From: a virus
Length of the DNA stretch: 50,455 nucleotides
Strand: one strand, 5' to 3'
Virus record (IMG/VR): IMGVR_UViG_3300008952_000077
Location: 1 to 50,455 of that record
Below are positions 1 through 7,340 of the stretch, one piece after another (position 1 is the stretch's first letter; every line of letters starts with the position of its first letter). The notes beneath the pieces were generated by a model. That model searched no databases. It saw only the letters and a list, made by a program, of their open reading frames with translations, and had not been told where the DNA came from. The position numbers and the translations under genes are program-made.

Positions 1-176
1 CCCAGCCTGTGTTCTTTCCAGTTATTGCCTGCGTACATCTTTGACTTCTCGGGAGCATTCGGCATGCCTTCCTCAATAAAGTCAATGATGACCTCGGGCA
101 AGCCGATGTCTCGTAGCCCCTCCGTTAAAACTTCTTCGCGTAAATATTTAAACCAGCTTCCTGTTGAAATGTCCAT
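1..176 (-). CDS. partial probable virion protein (N-terminal 58 residues)
   Basis: The window edge cuts this gene after 58 codons. The ATG at 176 has a GGAG ribosome site 8 nt upstream. It is preceded at 196-203 by the ACTATTTA element that otherwise precedes virion genes. The visible product is a charged amphipathic segment beginning MDISTGSWFKYLREEV, with a conserved-looking GLRDIGLPE stretch. I do not recognise the family. A virion role is inferred only from the promoter class. Confidence 0.55.
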   Translation of the reverse strand, partial: MDISTGSWFKYLREEVLTEGLRDIGLPEVIIDFIEEGMPNAPEKSKMYAGNNWKEHRL

Positions 177-195
177 GTACCAAACTCCGTCACTA

Positions 196-203
196 TAAAT
201 AGT
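196..203 (-). promoter_or_regulatory. late promoter-like octamer ACTATTTA
   Basis: The minus strand reads ACTATTTA, followed here by TAG. It lies 20 nt upstream of the ATG at 176. It is one of eight identical copies in the window, mostly ahead of virion genes. No TTGACA box accompanies it. Confidence 0.55.
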
Positions 204-218
204 TGTTTTTAGTGGTAT

Positions 219-977
219 CTACGCAAAAGGGTCAGTCTTTAATAGTTTAACTGTATCTTCCCACGTTTCAACTTCATATGCAGCACCGTTCGGGTGGGCG
301 CGGAGCAATTCGGCCAGTGTATGATCATTGCCGGGTGCGGCTATCCTATCGCCCACAAAATGTATCCGATTGTGCTCAAGCGCTTCCTTAAAATATCGGT
401 CGATAACCTGTGATTTGTCGTTACCCTTATTGAATATGTCCATACTAACCGCGCCGCCGATAACAAAGTCAAGAGTCTTAAACTTTTTACGTAAAACTTC
501 AACGATCTGTTTTCTTTCCTGTTTCTCTGCATCCCATTTTTCATACTGTTCTCGCTGATCTTGGCTGGCATTCCGGCCGACGATAGAATAATTTATCATA
601 CCGACGCGTTCTTCATAATGGTGACCGGTCTTAACCGGGAAGTCGGATTTAGCAACAATAGATTCAAGACGACGAACAAGATTCTTGGGGTAGACAAACT
701 TATTCTTGTATACCAGTTCCCATTCGTTAAAGCCGGTATCGTTAATAAGCTCAGCCTTTTGAAGAAACGCATTACCCATGCAGGCAAAGACACCTGACGT
801 TTTGTTGAGAACATCGGTACCGAGCTGGTTTACAATTCTTTCAAATGTTCCGCCTGAAACAATATAAACTTCTTTTTTGTCCATCCACTTCAGAAAATCT
901 TTCTGGAAGGAGGAATCTATTTTGTGTTTAGCTACTGTGAGTGTACCATCAACATCAAAAAGAAAAATATCGCTCAT
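219..977 (-). CDS. phosphomannomutase, eukaryotic PMM type (HAD IIB)
   Basis: The 252-residue protein matches the eukaryotic-type phosphomannomutase family, which interconverts mannose-6-phosphate and mannose-1-phosphate on the way to GDP-mannose. The HAD nucleophile motif DVDGTLT is at residues 8-14. The PMM hallmark GMINYSIVGRNA lies in the cap. SMDIFNKGNDKS and HFVGDRIAAPGNDH supply the Lys and Mg-binding Asp motifs near the C-terminus. Length is the family norm (about 245-260). It overlaps the cupin gene upstream by 4 nt, so the two are probably translationally coupled. The family is unusual in bacteria and phages, so transfer is likely. Alternative: a PMM-like sugar phosphatase. Confidence 0.85.
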   Translation of the reverse strand: MSDIFLFDVDGTLTVAKHKIDSSFQKDFLKWMDKKEVYIVSGGTFERIVNQLGTDVLNKTSGVFACMGNAFLQKAELINDTGFNEWELVYKNKFVYPKNLVRRLESIVAKSDFPVKTGHHYEERVGMINYSIVGRNASQDQREQYEKWDAEKQERKQIVEVLRKKFKTLDFVIGGAVSMDIFNKGNDKSQVIDRYFKEALEHNRIHFVGDRIAAPGNDHTLAELLRAHPNGAAYEVETWEDTVKLLKTDPFA

Positions 978-1306
978 CTTTTATAATCGTCCGCTAGCCT
1001 TACAACGTCATCTAAATGGGGTGTTGAAACCTCCATCAATCTAACTAGTGTCTTGCCAGCGCCGAAGCGATGAACTTGGTTAGGTTTTACGTGAAACACA
1101 GAACCTGCTTTAAACTTTTGCGGCGGGTCAGTCTTATCAGTCCAATTTAATAACGTTCCCTCTAACACGTACACAGTTTCTTCTTTAACTTCATGATACT
1201 GAAGAGACAAACGCTGTTCTGGTTCTATGTGCAACATCTTGGCTACATAACCATCTGTTTCGGCCCAGATATGTTCAAAGCCCCAAGGTTTTTCTACAAT
1301 TCTCAT
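974..1306 (-). CDS. cupin, mannose-6-phosphate isomerase C-terminal type
   Basis: The small single-domain beta-barrel protein starts at ATG 1306, which has GGAG 6 nt upstream; an in-frame start at 1333 lies inside the upstream gene. The pattern KPWGFEHIWAET, then LSLQYHEVKEETVYVLEG and later HVKPNQVHRFG, is the cupin fold seen at the C-terminus of type II phosphomannose isomerase/GDP-mannose pyrophosphorylase. The metal-binding HxxxxEE and a late His are present. With phosphomannomutase next door, a role in mannose-phosphate metabolism is likely, as an isomerase or sugar-binding partner. The exact substrate is not shown. Confidence 0.75.
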   Translation of the reverse strand: MRIVEKPWGFEHIWAETDGYVAKMLHIEPEQRLSLQYHEVKEETVYVLEGTLLNWTDKTDPPQKFKAGSVFHVKPNQVHRFGAGKTLVRLMEVSTPHLDDVVRLADDYKR

Positions 1307-1307
1307 A

Positions 1308-1658
1308 TTATCTCCAAAATAACTGAATTCCAATAATCAAAAACGACAAAAATACACACAACATCGTCTTAGTCGTGAACATACTTTCATTCAGTAGCCA
1401 CCAAGTTAGTACCGGGAAAGTAAAGTACGATGCCCCGAAGCCCAGCATCCTAGCGGTCCATGCAGCATTTGTAGCATCTACAGCGATCTTGGTACCATAC
1501 CAAAACATAACGCTAGCAGGGATACCAAAAATAATCGCAGCATGAAAAGGCTTGCCTTGCCACCATTCCCAAATATAATGTGAATAACATTGAAACCACA
1601 CGCAGGCTTGAGCGGTAGCAAATAATGCAAATGTCTTTCCTAATTCAATAATTGGCAA
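1308..1658 (-). CDS. small four-helix inner-membrane protein
   Basis: This 116-residue hydrophobic protein has about four membrane segments (roughly residues 5-28, 38-56, 70-88 and 95-115). The Trp/Tyr-rich loop WEWWQGKPFHAA and the segment FGASYFTFPVLTWWLLNES recall half-size drug/metabolite-type transporters. The start is TTG at 1658, with AGGAGG upstream inside the end of the previous gene, which it overlaps by 14 nt. No substrate can be assigned. It could be a DMT-like transporter or a membrane modifier accompanying the mannose genes. Confidence 0.6.
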   Translation of the reverse strand: MPIIELGKTFALFATAQACVWFQCYSHYIWEWWQGKPFHAAIIFGIPASVMFWYGTKIAVDATNAAWTARMLGFGASYFTFPVLTWWLLNESMFTTKTMLCVFLSFLIIGIQLFWR

Positions 1659-2409
1659 TTAGGACCTCCTTGGCCATTTGTTCGTCGCGAGTGATTCTTC
1701 CATAATTGTCAAGTAAAATTTTTGTCGGAAACTGTTTATACAACCGCATCAAGCGAGGGTGATAAATATAGTCTAGTATTACCTTTTTGTCAAGTTCTTT
1801 AACCTTTTGAGAAAGAGCAACGTGGTTGATAGAAGTTTCTTCAAAGCCGCGACTGATGGACTCCTCAAAAAAATTATAACCAAACTTGCCGACAGGGAAA
1901 TATAAGTAATCAGCATCCGTGTCGGCCTGAATGCTATCTATAAAATTCTCATTTTTATCCCACGCAACATCAAAATTTTCTCTTTTGAATCTCTGAATAT
2001 AGGAGAGTGCGATAGGATTAAAATTTTTAGGATCAAACATGCCCGACTGAATCATACCCTCAGAGGAACACCTGTTCAAGATAAAGAACAAGGCTGCTCT
2101 AACTAGGTGATCTTTATAGCCTCGGAAAACTGTCTGATATACATCAAAGAGCTTCTCATCCTCAATTGGCCAAAAATGGTCAACAGCCTGTAAGATAATA
2201 TCAGGGTTGTCAAACATGCTTCGCCAAAAATCATAAACAATAAAACTAGTTGTGTGAGCAACAACGTGCCTATCATCTTCGGCTAGGTCGATCTCTATCT
2301 GGCCCGAATATAATAAATAACTGTCAACCTTGGCGGCGGCCGGGATCAGCTCTTTTAATGTCGGCAATGATTTTGGCGAAAACCTCAAATCTTTAATTGG
2401 GGATTTCAT
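1645..2409 (-). CDS. degenerate D12-class adenine methyltransferase-like protein
   Basis: The 254-residue protein follows the architecture of D12-class (Dam-type) N6-adenine methyltransferases. It has an N-terminal KSP...LKELIP segment, the helix YDFWRSMFDNPDIILQAV that normally follows motif I, RAALFFILNRCSSEGM in place of the family's FFYLNR-xx-G helix, and a C-terminal helical region. The FxGxG SAM loop and the DPPY catalytic motif are not recognisable: SYLLYSGQ and DYLYFPVG stand in their places. I infer a catalytically dead or repurposed paralogue, perhaps a DNA-binding or inhibitor protein. It overlaps both neighbours. Confidence 0.45.
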   Translation of the reverse strand: MKSPIKDLRFSPKSLPTLKELIPAAAKVDSYLLYSGQIEIDLAEDDRHVVAHTTSFIVYDFWRSMFDNPDIILQAVDHFWPIEDEKLFDVYQTVFRGYKDHLVRAALFFILNRCSSEGMIQSGMFDPKNFNPIALSYIQRFKRENFDVAWDKNENFIDSIQADTDADYLYFPVGKFGYNFFEESISRGFEETSINHVALSQKVKELDKKVILDYIYHPRLMRLYKQFPTKILLDNYGRITRDEQMAKEVLIANY

Positions 2410-3074
2410 TTTTTGCCTATTTTAGATTGTAGTTCCCGAAGCTGTAAGCCGACATTGTTTATATCCGTGAAATCCATTTCATTCATATCGGATAGCATAG
2501 ACAAAACTTCTCTTTCATCCATATTCTCTGCACTATCTCTAAATTTCTTAATTTCCTCTACCTGCTGGTGTAGTCTTTCTGCTTTCTGTTCACTCTCCGG
2601 AGTTGGGGGGCCATTGTTAATTTTCACAGTTTTTTTCTTGAGTCCCGGTAGAATCTCAGCAGCGTCTTCAAACGATGCAGAATCATTCGATTGCAACTTC
2701 TGCAGTTCTACCAACTTTGTTTGCAACTCTTTCGCGCTCATGTGTGACATATTAACGCTATCCACATCCGGTATTTCAATTTCTTCGGGAACTTCAAGTT
2801 CGCCAGCTAGCTGGGCGGCGCGGAGTTCATTTTGATACTGAATATATTGATCAACAATAGAACTAACATCTCCAAGCATAAGATCTATACTTGACAATTC
2901 ATCTCTTAGGGCGCCGACTTCATTAACTGTCTTGATCGACAGGATGTTACTAGTCTCGGGTACCGTTGCTGCGATAGATGTAAGTCTCGCTAGCGAATTA
3001 GAAAGCAGGCGCGCTGTTTCTGATGGCAATTGACTCTCATCAATGGTGTATTGGAGTACGATTGGTTTTTTCAT
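2406..3074 (-). CDS. hypothetical coiled-coil protein
   Basis: The 222 residues are mostly charged helix. Residues about 10-110 and 120-215 look like coiled coils (LMGDVSSIVDQYIQYQNELR; KTVKINNG break; QKAERLHQQVEEIKKFRDS). There is no signal peptide or membrane segment. The ATG at 3074 has GAGG upstream. It overlaps the D12-like gene by 4 nt and sits 1 nt after the gene upstream, so all belong to one transcript. I do not recognise the family. Confidence 0.6.
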   Translation of the reverse strand: MKKPIVLQYTIDESQLPSETARLLSNSLARLTSIAATVPETSNILSIKTVNEVGALRDELSSIDLMLGDVSSIVDQYIQYQNELRAAQLAGELEVPEEIEIPDVDSVNMSHMSAKELQTKLVELQKLQSNDSASFEDAAEILPGLKKKTVKINNGPPTPESEQKAERLHQQVEEIKKFRDSAENMDEREVLSMLSDMNEMDFTDINNVGLQLRELQSKIGKK

Positions 3075-3075
3075 T

Positions 3076-3369
3076 TTATCCTCTTAAAATTTGTTTGTTT
3101 GTGTGTAGTGTTTTTTCAATAATCTCCGGAGCGCCGATTACTACAATTTCGGTACCCGTATTTCCTTTATCAATTGTTATTTTTGAAAACCGATGGTTGG
3201 TATCTAAACCTTTGTCTATCAGACCTTCTTCGTTTAACTGCCTAAGTCTGTGCTCCTCTCGGACCATAACAACGTGTTCGGGATTGACGAAGACTTCTCT
3301 TAGTGCGTATTTGGCGTTGGTGGTAACTGCTCCGGTTCCGCACACCTCAGTTAGCTTAACTAGTCCCAT
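3076..3369 (-). CDS. small beta protein, FlbD/RemA-like pattern
   Basis: The best start is ATG 3369, with GGAGG 6 nt upstream; a longer in-frame reading from 3444 would overlap most of the preceding gene. The 97-residue protein alternates short strands (ALREVFVNPEHVVMVREE, then FSKITID and TEIVVIGAPEEI-like ending). That rhythm is seen in FlbD and RemA-type small regulators that report a residue-position-dependent strand followed by a short loop. The link is pattern-level only. It is the third gene of the groEL operon. Confidence 0.45.
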   Translation of the reverse strand: MGLVKLTEVCGTGAVTTNAKYALREVFVNPEHVVMVREEHRLRQLNEEGLIDKGLDTNHRFSKITIDKGNTGTEIVVIGAPEIIEKTLHTNKQILRG

Positions 3370-3571
3370 TGAGTTCCTCCAGTGGATATACATCTCTTCT
3401 TTTAAGCTTCCACGCGTGGCCGTTAGCATAAACTTGATAAACATGGTGACTCATTCTGCTCAAGTAAACACCAACAGTTGGTCTTTCGGTCCTTCTCAAT
3501 CTCATTCCTTTATCGGTTTCACACCACAGTTCCACGTCTTGGGGGATGTGAATCAGATCTCCTTGTTGCAT
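3356..3571 (-). CDS. hypothetical 71-residue protein downstream of groEL
   Basis: The ATG at 3571 overlaps the groEL stop (TGATG), with GGAGG just upstream, so it is translationally coupled to groEL. The protein is a short beta-rich domain: QGDLIHIPQDVELW, then TVGVYLSRMSHHVYQVYANG and WKLKRRDVYPLEE. It resembles SH3/KOW-like barrels in rhythm. It is not GroES; the GroES-like gene lies at 20544-20816. Function unknown. Confidence 0.55.
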   Translation of the reverse strand: MQQGDLIHIPQDVELWCETDKGMRLRRTERPTVGVYLSRMSHHVYQVYANGHAWKLKRRDVYPLEELNGTS

Positions 3572-5148
3572 CACTTATCCTCCGTTTGAATTATAGCGAA
3601 GCCGGTTGTTATCAACGTGCCAGCACAGCTAGCTGCATTCTGTAAAGCAGTCGTTGTAACTTTCACTGGATCAATAATACCACTGTCAACCATATTTGTC
3701 AAGACATTATTCCTAAAATCCCAGCCCATACCATCATCGGAATCAATAACCAAATTAGTTAATACATCTGGTGAGTCGCCGGCATTGAGCGCCATTTGTT
3801 TAAAAGGTGCTTTACAGGCTTCTATAACTATTAGCTTTCCAATATTTTGATCTTCATGGGAAACAGTTATCTCAACATCCCTGCTTGCTCGGAGCAACGC
3901 TGTGCCGCCGCCGCCTATGATTCCTTTATCTTGTGCTGATCGTACCGCCTCTAGGGCATCCTCGATTCTATGCTTTCTCTCAATCATCTCAACTTCAGTC
4001 GTGCCGCCGACAGAAATAATTGCCACACCAGACGATAGTCTGACGACCCTTGACTGGAGCATCTCGGCTTCCGACATGGACTCTGTATCTTTGACTTGTT
4101 TCTTTAGAGCTTGGATTCTCTCATCAATAGCTTTAAAGTTAGATTTGCCACCCACAACAGTAGTGGTGTACTTTGTACTTTCGATTGCTCTGGCCATTCC
4201 TAAATCAGACAACTTGACGTCTGATAGTTTGGTGCCGCTCTCACGGGTGACAAAAGTGGCACCTACAGATATTGCCAGATCATCTAACAGGTACCTGCGT
4301 TCTTCGCCATAATAGGGTGCCTTAATAGCAGCAATCTTTAAAGTTCCCCTCATAGCATTCATAATCATAGCAGCCAAGGCTTGGCCATCAATATCTTCAG
4401 CGACAATTATCAGGGGGCGACCTTCCCTTGCTACCATTTCTAGTAATGGTAAGATGGGCTCAACTTGTGAAATCTTATAGTCTGTCACGAGTATAAGTGG
4501 TTCCTCATAATTCATAGTTGCGCGGCGTTCATCAGTAACGAAGGCTGCGGCGCAATAGCCTGACTGAACCTTAAATCCTTCTGTAACATCAATAGACGTG
4601 TCAAGAGAACGAGACTCTTCAATTGTTATGGAGCCATCTTCGCCCACCCTATCAATAGCAAGAGTGACAAGATTTCCAATAGCAGTATCGTTGTTGGCTG
4701 AAATTGTAGCAACGTGAGCGATATCTTCCGCGCTAGCGACTGGGGCTGCCATCTCTTCAAGATTGTTTGTAATTTCTCTAACTGTTGCATCTATACCTCT
4801 CTTTAGTTCAATAGGAGAAACGCCGGTAGCAATATACTTTTGCGATTCATTTAAAATTGCTCGCGCAAGTACGGTTGCGGTGGTCGTTCCATCACCAGCA
4901 GTGTTGTTGGTTTCAATTGCAGCTTGCTTAATAATCTGGGAACCTGCGTTTTCAAAAGGATCTTCCAGTGAAACAAAGTGCGCCACAGTTACCCCGTCTT
5001 TCGTGATGAAGGGTGGCCTCCCATTTTCTTGTAGAATTACGTTACGGCCTCGTGGACCAAGTGTTGACGCAACATTATCAGCTAATGTGTTAACGCCTTT
5101 AAGAATTTTTTGTTGCAATGAAGTTTTATTATCAAATGCTCTGCTCAT
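3571..5148 (-). CDS. groEL: phage-encoded chaperonin GroEL (HSP60)
   Basis: The 525-residue chaperonin subunit folds proteins inside a double-ring ATPase. Family motifs are present: TLGPRGRNV near residue 30, KDGVTVA, the ATPase motif AGDGTTTATVLA near residue 88, the apical-domain region around EGFKVQSGY, and GIIGGGGTALL near residue 410. The protein is about 20 residues shorter than bacterial GroEL and lacks the GGM-repeat tail, ending TEDK. It has its own strong promoter (5170-5198). The GroES-like partner is 15 kb away. It probably serves virion protein folding, as in other large phages. Confidence 0.95.
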   Translation of the reverse strand: MSRAFDNKTSLQQKILKGVNTLADNVASTLGPRGRNVILQENGRPPFITKDGVTVAHFVSLEDPFENAGSQIIKQAAIETNNTAGDGTTTATVLARAILNESQKYIATGVSPIELKRGIDATVREITNNLEEMAAPVASAEDIAHVATISANNDTAIGNLVTLAIDRVGEDGSITIEESRSLDTSIDVTEGFKVQSGYCAAAFVTDERRATMNYEEPLILVTDYKISQVEPILPLLEMVAREGRPLIIVAEDIDGQALAAMIMNAMRGTLKIAAIKAPYYGEERRYLLDDLAISVGATFVTRESGTKLSDVKLSDLGMARAIESTKYTTTVVGGKSNFKAIDERIQALKKQVKDTESMSEAEMLQSRVVRLSSGVAIISVGGTTEVEMIERKHRIEDALEAVRSAQDKGIIGGGGTALLRASRDVEITVSHEDQNIGKLIVIEACKAPFKQMALNAGDSPDVLTNLVIDSDDGMGWDFRNNVLTNMVDSGIIDPVKVTTTALQNAASCAGTLITTGFAIIQTEDK

Positions 5149-5169
5149 TAATACCTCAAGTTATAACAT

Positions 5170-5198
5170 ATTATAGTTTGTTTATGGAAATTTGTCAA
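5170..5198 (-). promoter_or_regulatory. sigma70-type promoter for groEL
   Basis: The minus strand reads TTGACA (5198-5193), a 17-bp spacer, then TATAAT (5175-5170). This is a perfect consensus 22 bp ahead of the groEL ATG. The spacer length matches most other early promoters in the window. Confidence 0.85.
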
Positions 5199-5203
5199 GT
5201 ATT

Positions 5204-5845
5204 TTATATAATAATATCGGCGATCCCATGTTGGACGGCTTCTTCTGCAGATAAATAAATATTGACTTTCTCATTTAACATTTTTGTAAGTCTTTTCTTT
5301 GAAAGCTTCGTGCTTTCAACCAAAGCTGCCACGTAATCATCTTGCAATTGTTGTATTGCCTCTATCTCGTTAGTCAAGTTTGGCAGCGAGCCCATGGTGC
5401 CACCAACTACGTTATGTAGCATTACACGACAATTCCTGCCAATTTTTCGTTTGCCTTGCGTTCCAGCAGCCAGCAGCAAGACGCCGGCGGACATAACCTT
5501 TCCCAATCCAATGGTGTGAATCTCTGTGTTTTCTTTTATTGTAGTCATCAAGTCATATAGGGCGAACATATCGTCCGCATTGCCGCCATATGTTGACACG
5601 TAGAACTCAATAGGTCTTTTCTCTTGTTCTTTTTTGAGATTTTTATTTGTTTCATTCATATAAATCATGGACTGGCAAATCTCGGCGATTTTCTCTTGTT
5701 CAACATCTGAGAAAAGGCCCACAATTCTAAGATCGGGTTCAGGCGCGGATCCTATTGCATCAGGGTCTAATAATATTACCCTATCTTTATTTGGCGGAGA
5801 TACCGCTAATGCTTCCTGTAGTTTTTTAATTATTTTATCTATCAT
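5204..5845 (-). CDS. ClpP-like serine protease with altered triad
   Basis: The 213-residue protein has the ClpP fold: FYVSTYGGNADDMFALYD (the oxyanion-side GG), the nucleophile in GKVMSAGVLLLAAG (Ser119), and the His in RVMLHNVVGG (His144). The third triad position, normally Asp in an RD-x-FLSA context, aligns with Asn195 in VNIYLSAEEA. The C-terminus lacks the usual short extension and ends GIADIII. Phage ClpP homologues often act in head maturation, but here it lies among chaperone genes. It may be impaired, have a Ser-His dyad, or act as a partner of host ClpP. Confidence 0.85.
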   Translation of the reverse strand: MIDKIIKKLQEALAVSPPNKDRVILLDPDAIGSAPEPDLRIVGLFSDVEQEKIAEICQSMIYMNETNKNLKKEQEKRPIEFYVSTYGGNADDMFALYDLMTTIKENTEIHTIGLGKVMSAGVLLLAAGTQGKRKIGRNCRVMLHNVVGGTMGSLPNLTNEIEAIQQLQDDYVAALVESTKLSKKRLTKMLNEKVNIYLSAEEAVQHGIADIII

Positions 5846-5857
5846 CTGGCTTTTCCT

Positions 5858-6265
5858 TTAAGACATAAATGTCTGGGCAATTTTTTTATTGGTGTCAAGG
5901 TACGACATGGCAGTGTCCCAATCGTCGAACTCGGGCACAGTTCTAAAATAATCAGGATGCAAGGCGAGAATCGTGGCGATTCCGCGTTTCTTAAAAAGCT
6001 CAACCTCCTGATCGTGCATGCGGGTTGTCTTTTTATATACTTCGTCGTCTTTTGTGACTCCACATTTTAAGAGCGCTAGCAGCTTCTGGGATTCTGCATA
6101 GCTATACTCTTCTATGCATTTAACCAAAATTGCAAGACAAACAACGTGCGTAACTTTCAATAATTGGATAGAGACTCTAGTAGTTTTCAAAAAGTAGAAC
6201 GTTCGGCATGTGACATAGCCAAATATAAAAGTTAAAAGATGCAGTGCGTATTGTTCTAAACCCAT
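5858..6265 (-). CDS. hypothetical membrane-anchored protein
   Basis: The 135-residue protein has a hydrophobic N-terminal segment (about residues 5-27, LHLLTFIFGYVTC) and a second moderately hydrophobic helix (about 36-50). A soluble charged tail follows, with the conserved-looking pattern ILALHPDYFRTVPEFDDWDTAM. It is transcribed from its own promoter at 6301-6329 and is followed by clpP at a 12-nt gap. I do not recognise the family. Confidence 0.6.
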   Translation of the reverse strand: MGLEQYALHLLTFIFGYVTCRTFYFLKTTRVSIQLLKVTHVVCLAILVKCIEEYSYAESQKLLALLKCGVTKDDEVYKKTTRMHDQEVELFKKRGIATILALHPDYFRTVPEFDDWDTAMSYLDTNKKIAQTFMS

Positions 6266-6274
6266 TAAATCCTC

Positions 6275-6302
6275 AAAAAAATAACCATCGCTAGATGGTT
6301 AT
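6275..6302 (-). terminator. intrinsic terminator after the acidic protein gene
   Basis: A perfect 9-bp stem (minus strand ATAACCATC / GATGGTTAT, loop TAGC, 6281-6302) is followed by a run of T (6281-6275). It lies downstream of the stop at 6333. Its 5' arm overlaps the -10 box of the next promoter. Confidence 0.8.
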
Positions 6303-6329
6303 TATATCAAACAATCTGTTGATTGTCAA
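6301..6329 (-). promoter_or_regulatory. sigma70-type promoter overlapping a terminator
   Basis: TTGACA (6329-6324), 17-bp spacer and TATAAT (6306-6301). The predicted start point falls within the terminator's 5' arm, so transcripts from here carry an incomplete hairpin and should escape termination. Confidence 0.85.
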
Positions 6330-6332
6330 GCA

Positions 6333-7022
6333 TTACTTGCTCGTTAAGCGAGTGAAGATGCGCTCGGCAAGCTGGTCAACTACCTTTTGTTTGCTGTCTT
6401 CGCTACGGAGCCTCTCAGCTACGCGCTTGGCAACTTCGCTAACGATGGCATCGGTTTTACCTTCTTGATAACTTCTCATACCGGGAAGGTCTTCTTCATC
6501 TTCTTCTGGCGGCAGTTCGTCGCCCATGGGCGCTTCTTCTTCGCCGCCAAGATCGGCATCGAGTGCGGCTTCATCACCTAAGTCATCACCCCCTTCTAGG
6601 GAATCCACATCATCACCCATTTCCATCTCGGCATCAGCAACGGCTTCGCCGTCATCCATTTCAACATCAACACCAACCAAATCAGCTAGCTGCTGTACAA
6701 GGTCCATAAATTGATCTTCTTTATCTCCACCACCAAGGTCTGTTGCTGGGCCTTCTTCAGCACCGAGATCATCTCCGAGATCGGCATCAAGCTCGGCGTC
6801 CATTTCCATGTCATCTACGGCGCCCAGATCGGCATCCATTTCCATGTCATCTACGGCTGCAGCATCGTCGCTGGGCAGTCCTTCCTCGTCTTCTTCGGGG
6901 GGAAGCTCTTCCTCAATGGGCGGACTCCATTCTTGTAGTCGCGCGTCACCAACAGGGGTTAAATTTGCGAGCTTCATGAAGCTGCGAATTTCAGCCTCGG
7001 TTAAAAGTGTTTTGCGAGCCAT
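6333..7022 (-). CDS. highly acidic repeat protein, probable prohead/virion protein
   Basis: The 229-residue protein has a basic start (MARKTLLTEAEIRSFMKLANL), a long Asp/Glu/Met/Leu-rich centre with repeats of DDMEMDA-type units and ELPPEEDEE-LP blocks at about residues 37 and 170, and a helical basic C-terminus (VAKRVAERLRSE). A short conserved N-terminus plus acidic centre is typical of prohead core or scaffold-like proteins. The ACTATTTA element 29 nt upstream and a strong AAGGAG site fit abundant late expression. Function is inferred. Confidence 0.6.
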   Translation of the reverse strand: MARKTLLTEAEIRSFMKLANLTPVGDARLQEWSPPIEEELPPEEDEEGLPSDDAAAVDDMEMDADLGAVDDMEMDAELDADLGDDLGAEEGPATDLGGGDKEDQFMDLVQQLADLVGVDVEMDDGEAVADAEMEMGDDVDSLEGGDDLGDEAALDADLGGEEEAPMGDELPPEEDEEDLPGMRSYQEGKTDAIVSEVAKRVAERLRSEDSKQKVVDQLAERIFTRLTSK

Positions 7023-7050
7023 AGTAAATTCTCCTTGATAAACTCATGAT

Positions 7051-7058
7051 TAAATAGT
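7051..7058 (-). promoter_or_regulatory. late promoter-like octamer ACTATTTA
   Basis: Minus-strand ACTATTTA, 29 nt upstream of the acidic protein ATG (7022), with AAGGAG between them. Confidence 0.55.
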
Positions 7059-7091
7059 AGCTATTATTAACAAAAGACACAAAATGTTTCC

Positions 7092-7340
7092 TCAATCTGC
7101 CAGATCGGACTTTTTCATCTTGTGGAGCGCCTTCATTTCTATCTGCTTTACTCTCGCAAAAGAAATACCTAATCGGTCGGCAGTTTCTCTCAATGTCAGA
7201 TTACCATGTTTAAAAACTGTGATTAGTACACAGTTAAATTCAGCAGGATAATCAATAAAATGGCGGCACTCTCTTTTCTTACATTGGGTGTTTTTTCGCA
7301 TGCACATTCTTGAGCACGCCTTCAGTCCGTCAGTTTTCAT
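7092..7340 (-). CDS. small Cys-rich sigma region-4-like helix-turn-helix protein
   Basis: The 82-residue protein has an N-terminal Cys cluster (Cys9, 13, 20, 25, 37), probably a metal site. It is followed by a helix-turn-helix at about 47-76 (LTLRETADRLGISFARVKQIEMKALHKM). That segment closely follows sigma-70 region 4 (LEEVG...R.R.RQIE.KALRKL). No other sigma regions are present. It may bind promoter DNA or the RNA polymerase flap. T4 gp33, a functional analogue, contacts the flap in late transcription. It overlaps the preceding gene by 4 nt. Confidence 0.7.
   Translation of the reverse strand: MKTDGLKACSRMCMRKNTQCKKRECRHFIDYPAEFNCVLITVFKHGNLTLRETADRLGISFARVKQIEMKALHKMKKSDLAD

Noticed and set aside
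191-203. A plus-strand TATAAATA, as in T4 late promoters
   Set aside because: It faces away from every gene. The same site read on the minus strand is the shared ACTATTTA element; only two of the eight copies have full TATAAATA.
328-558. Plus-strand open frames throughout the window (for example 328-558, 3023-3589, 39197-39814)
   Set aside because: They lie opposite long genes with clear families, have no ribosome sites or recognisable domains, and are explained as reading-frame shadows.
1307-1333. Cupin gene start at 1333
   Set aside because: It lies inside the upstream gene and lacks a ribosome site; ATG 1306 has GGAG and a 1-nt gap to the previous stop.
3356-3571. GroES encoded directly after groEL
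   Set aside because: The 71-residue protein lacks the mobile loop and strand order of GroES; a better candidate is at 20544-20816.
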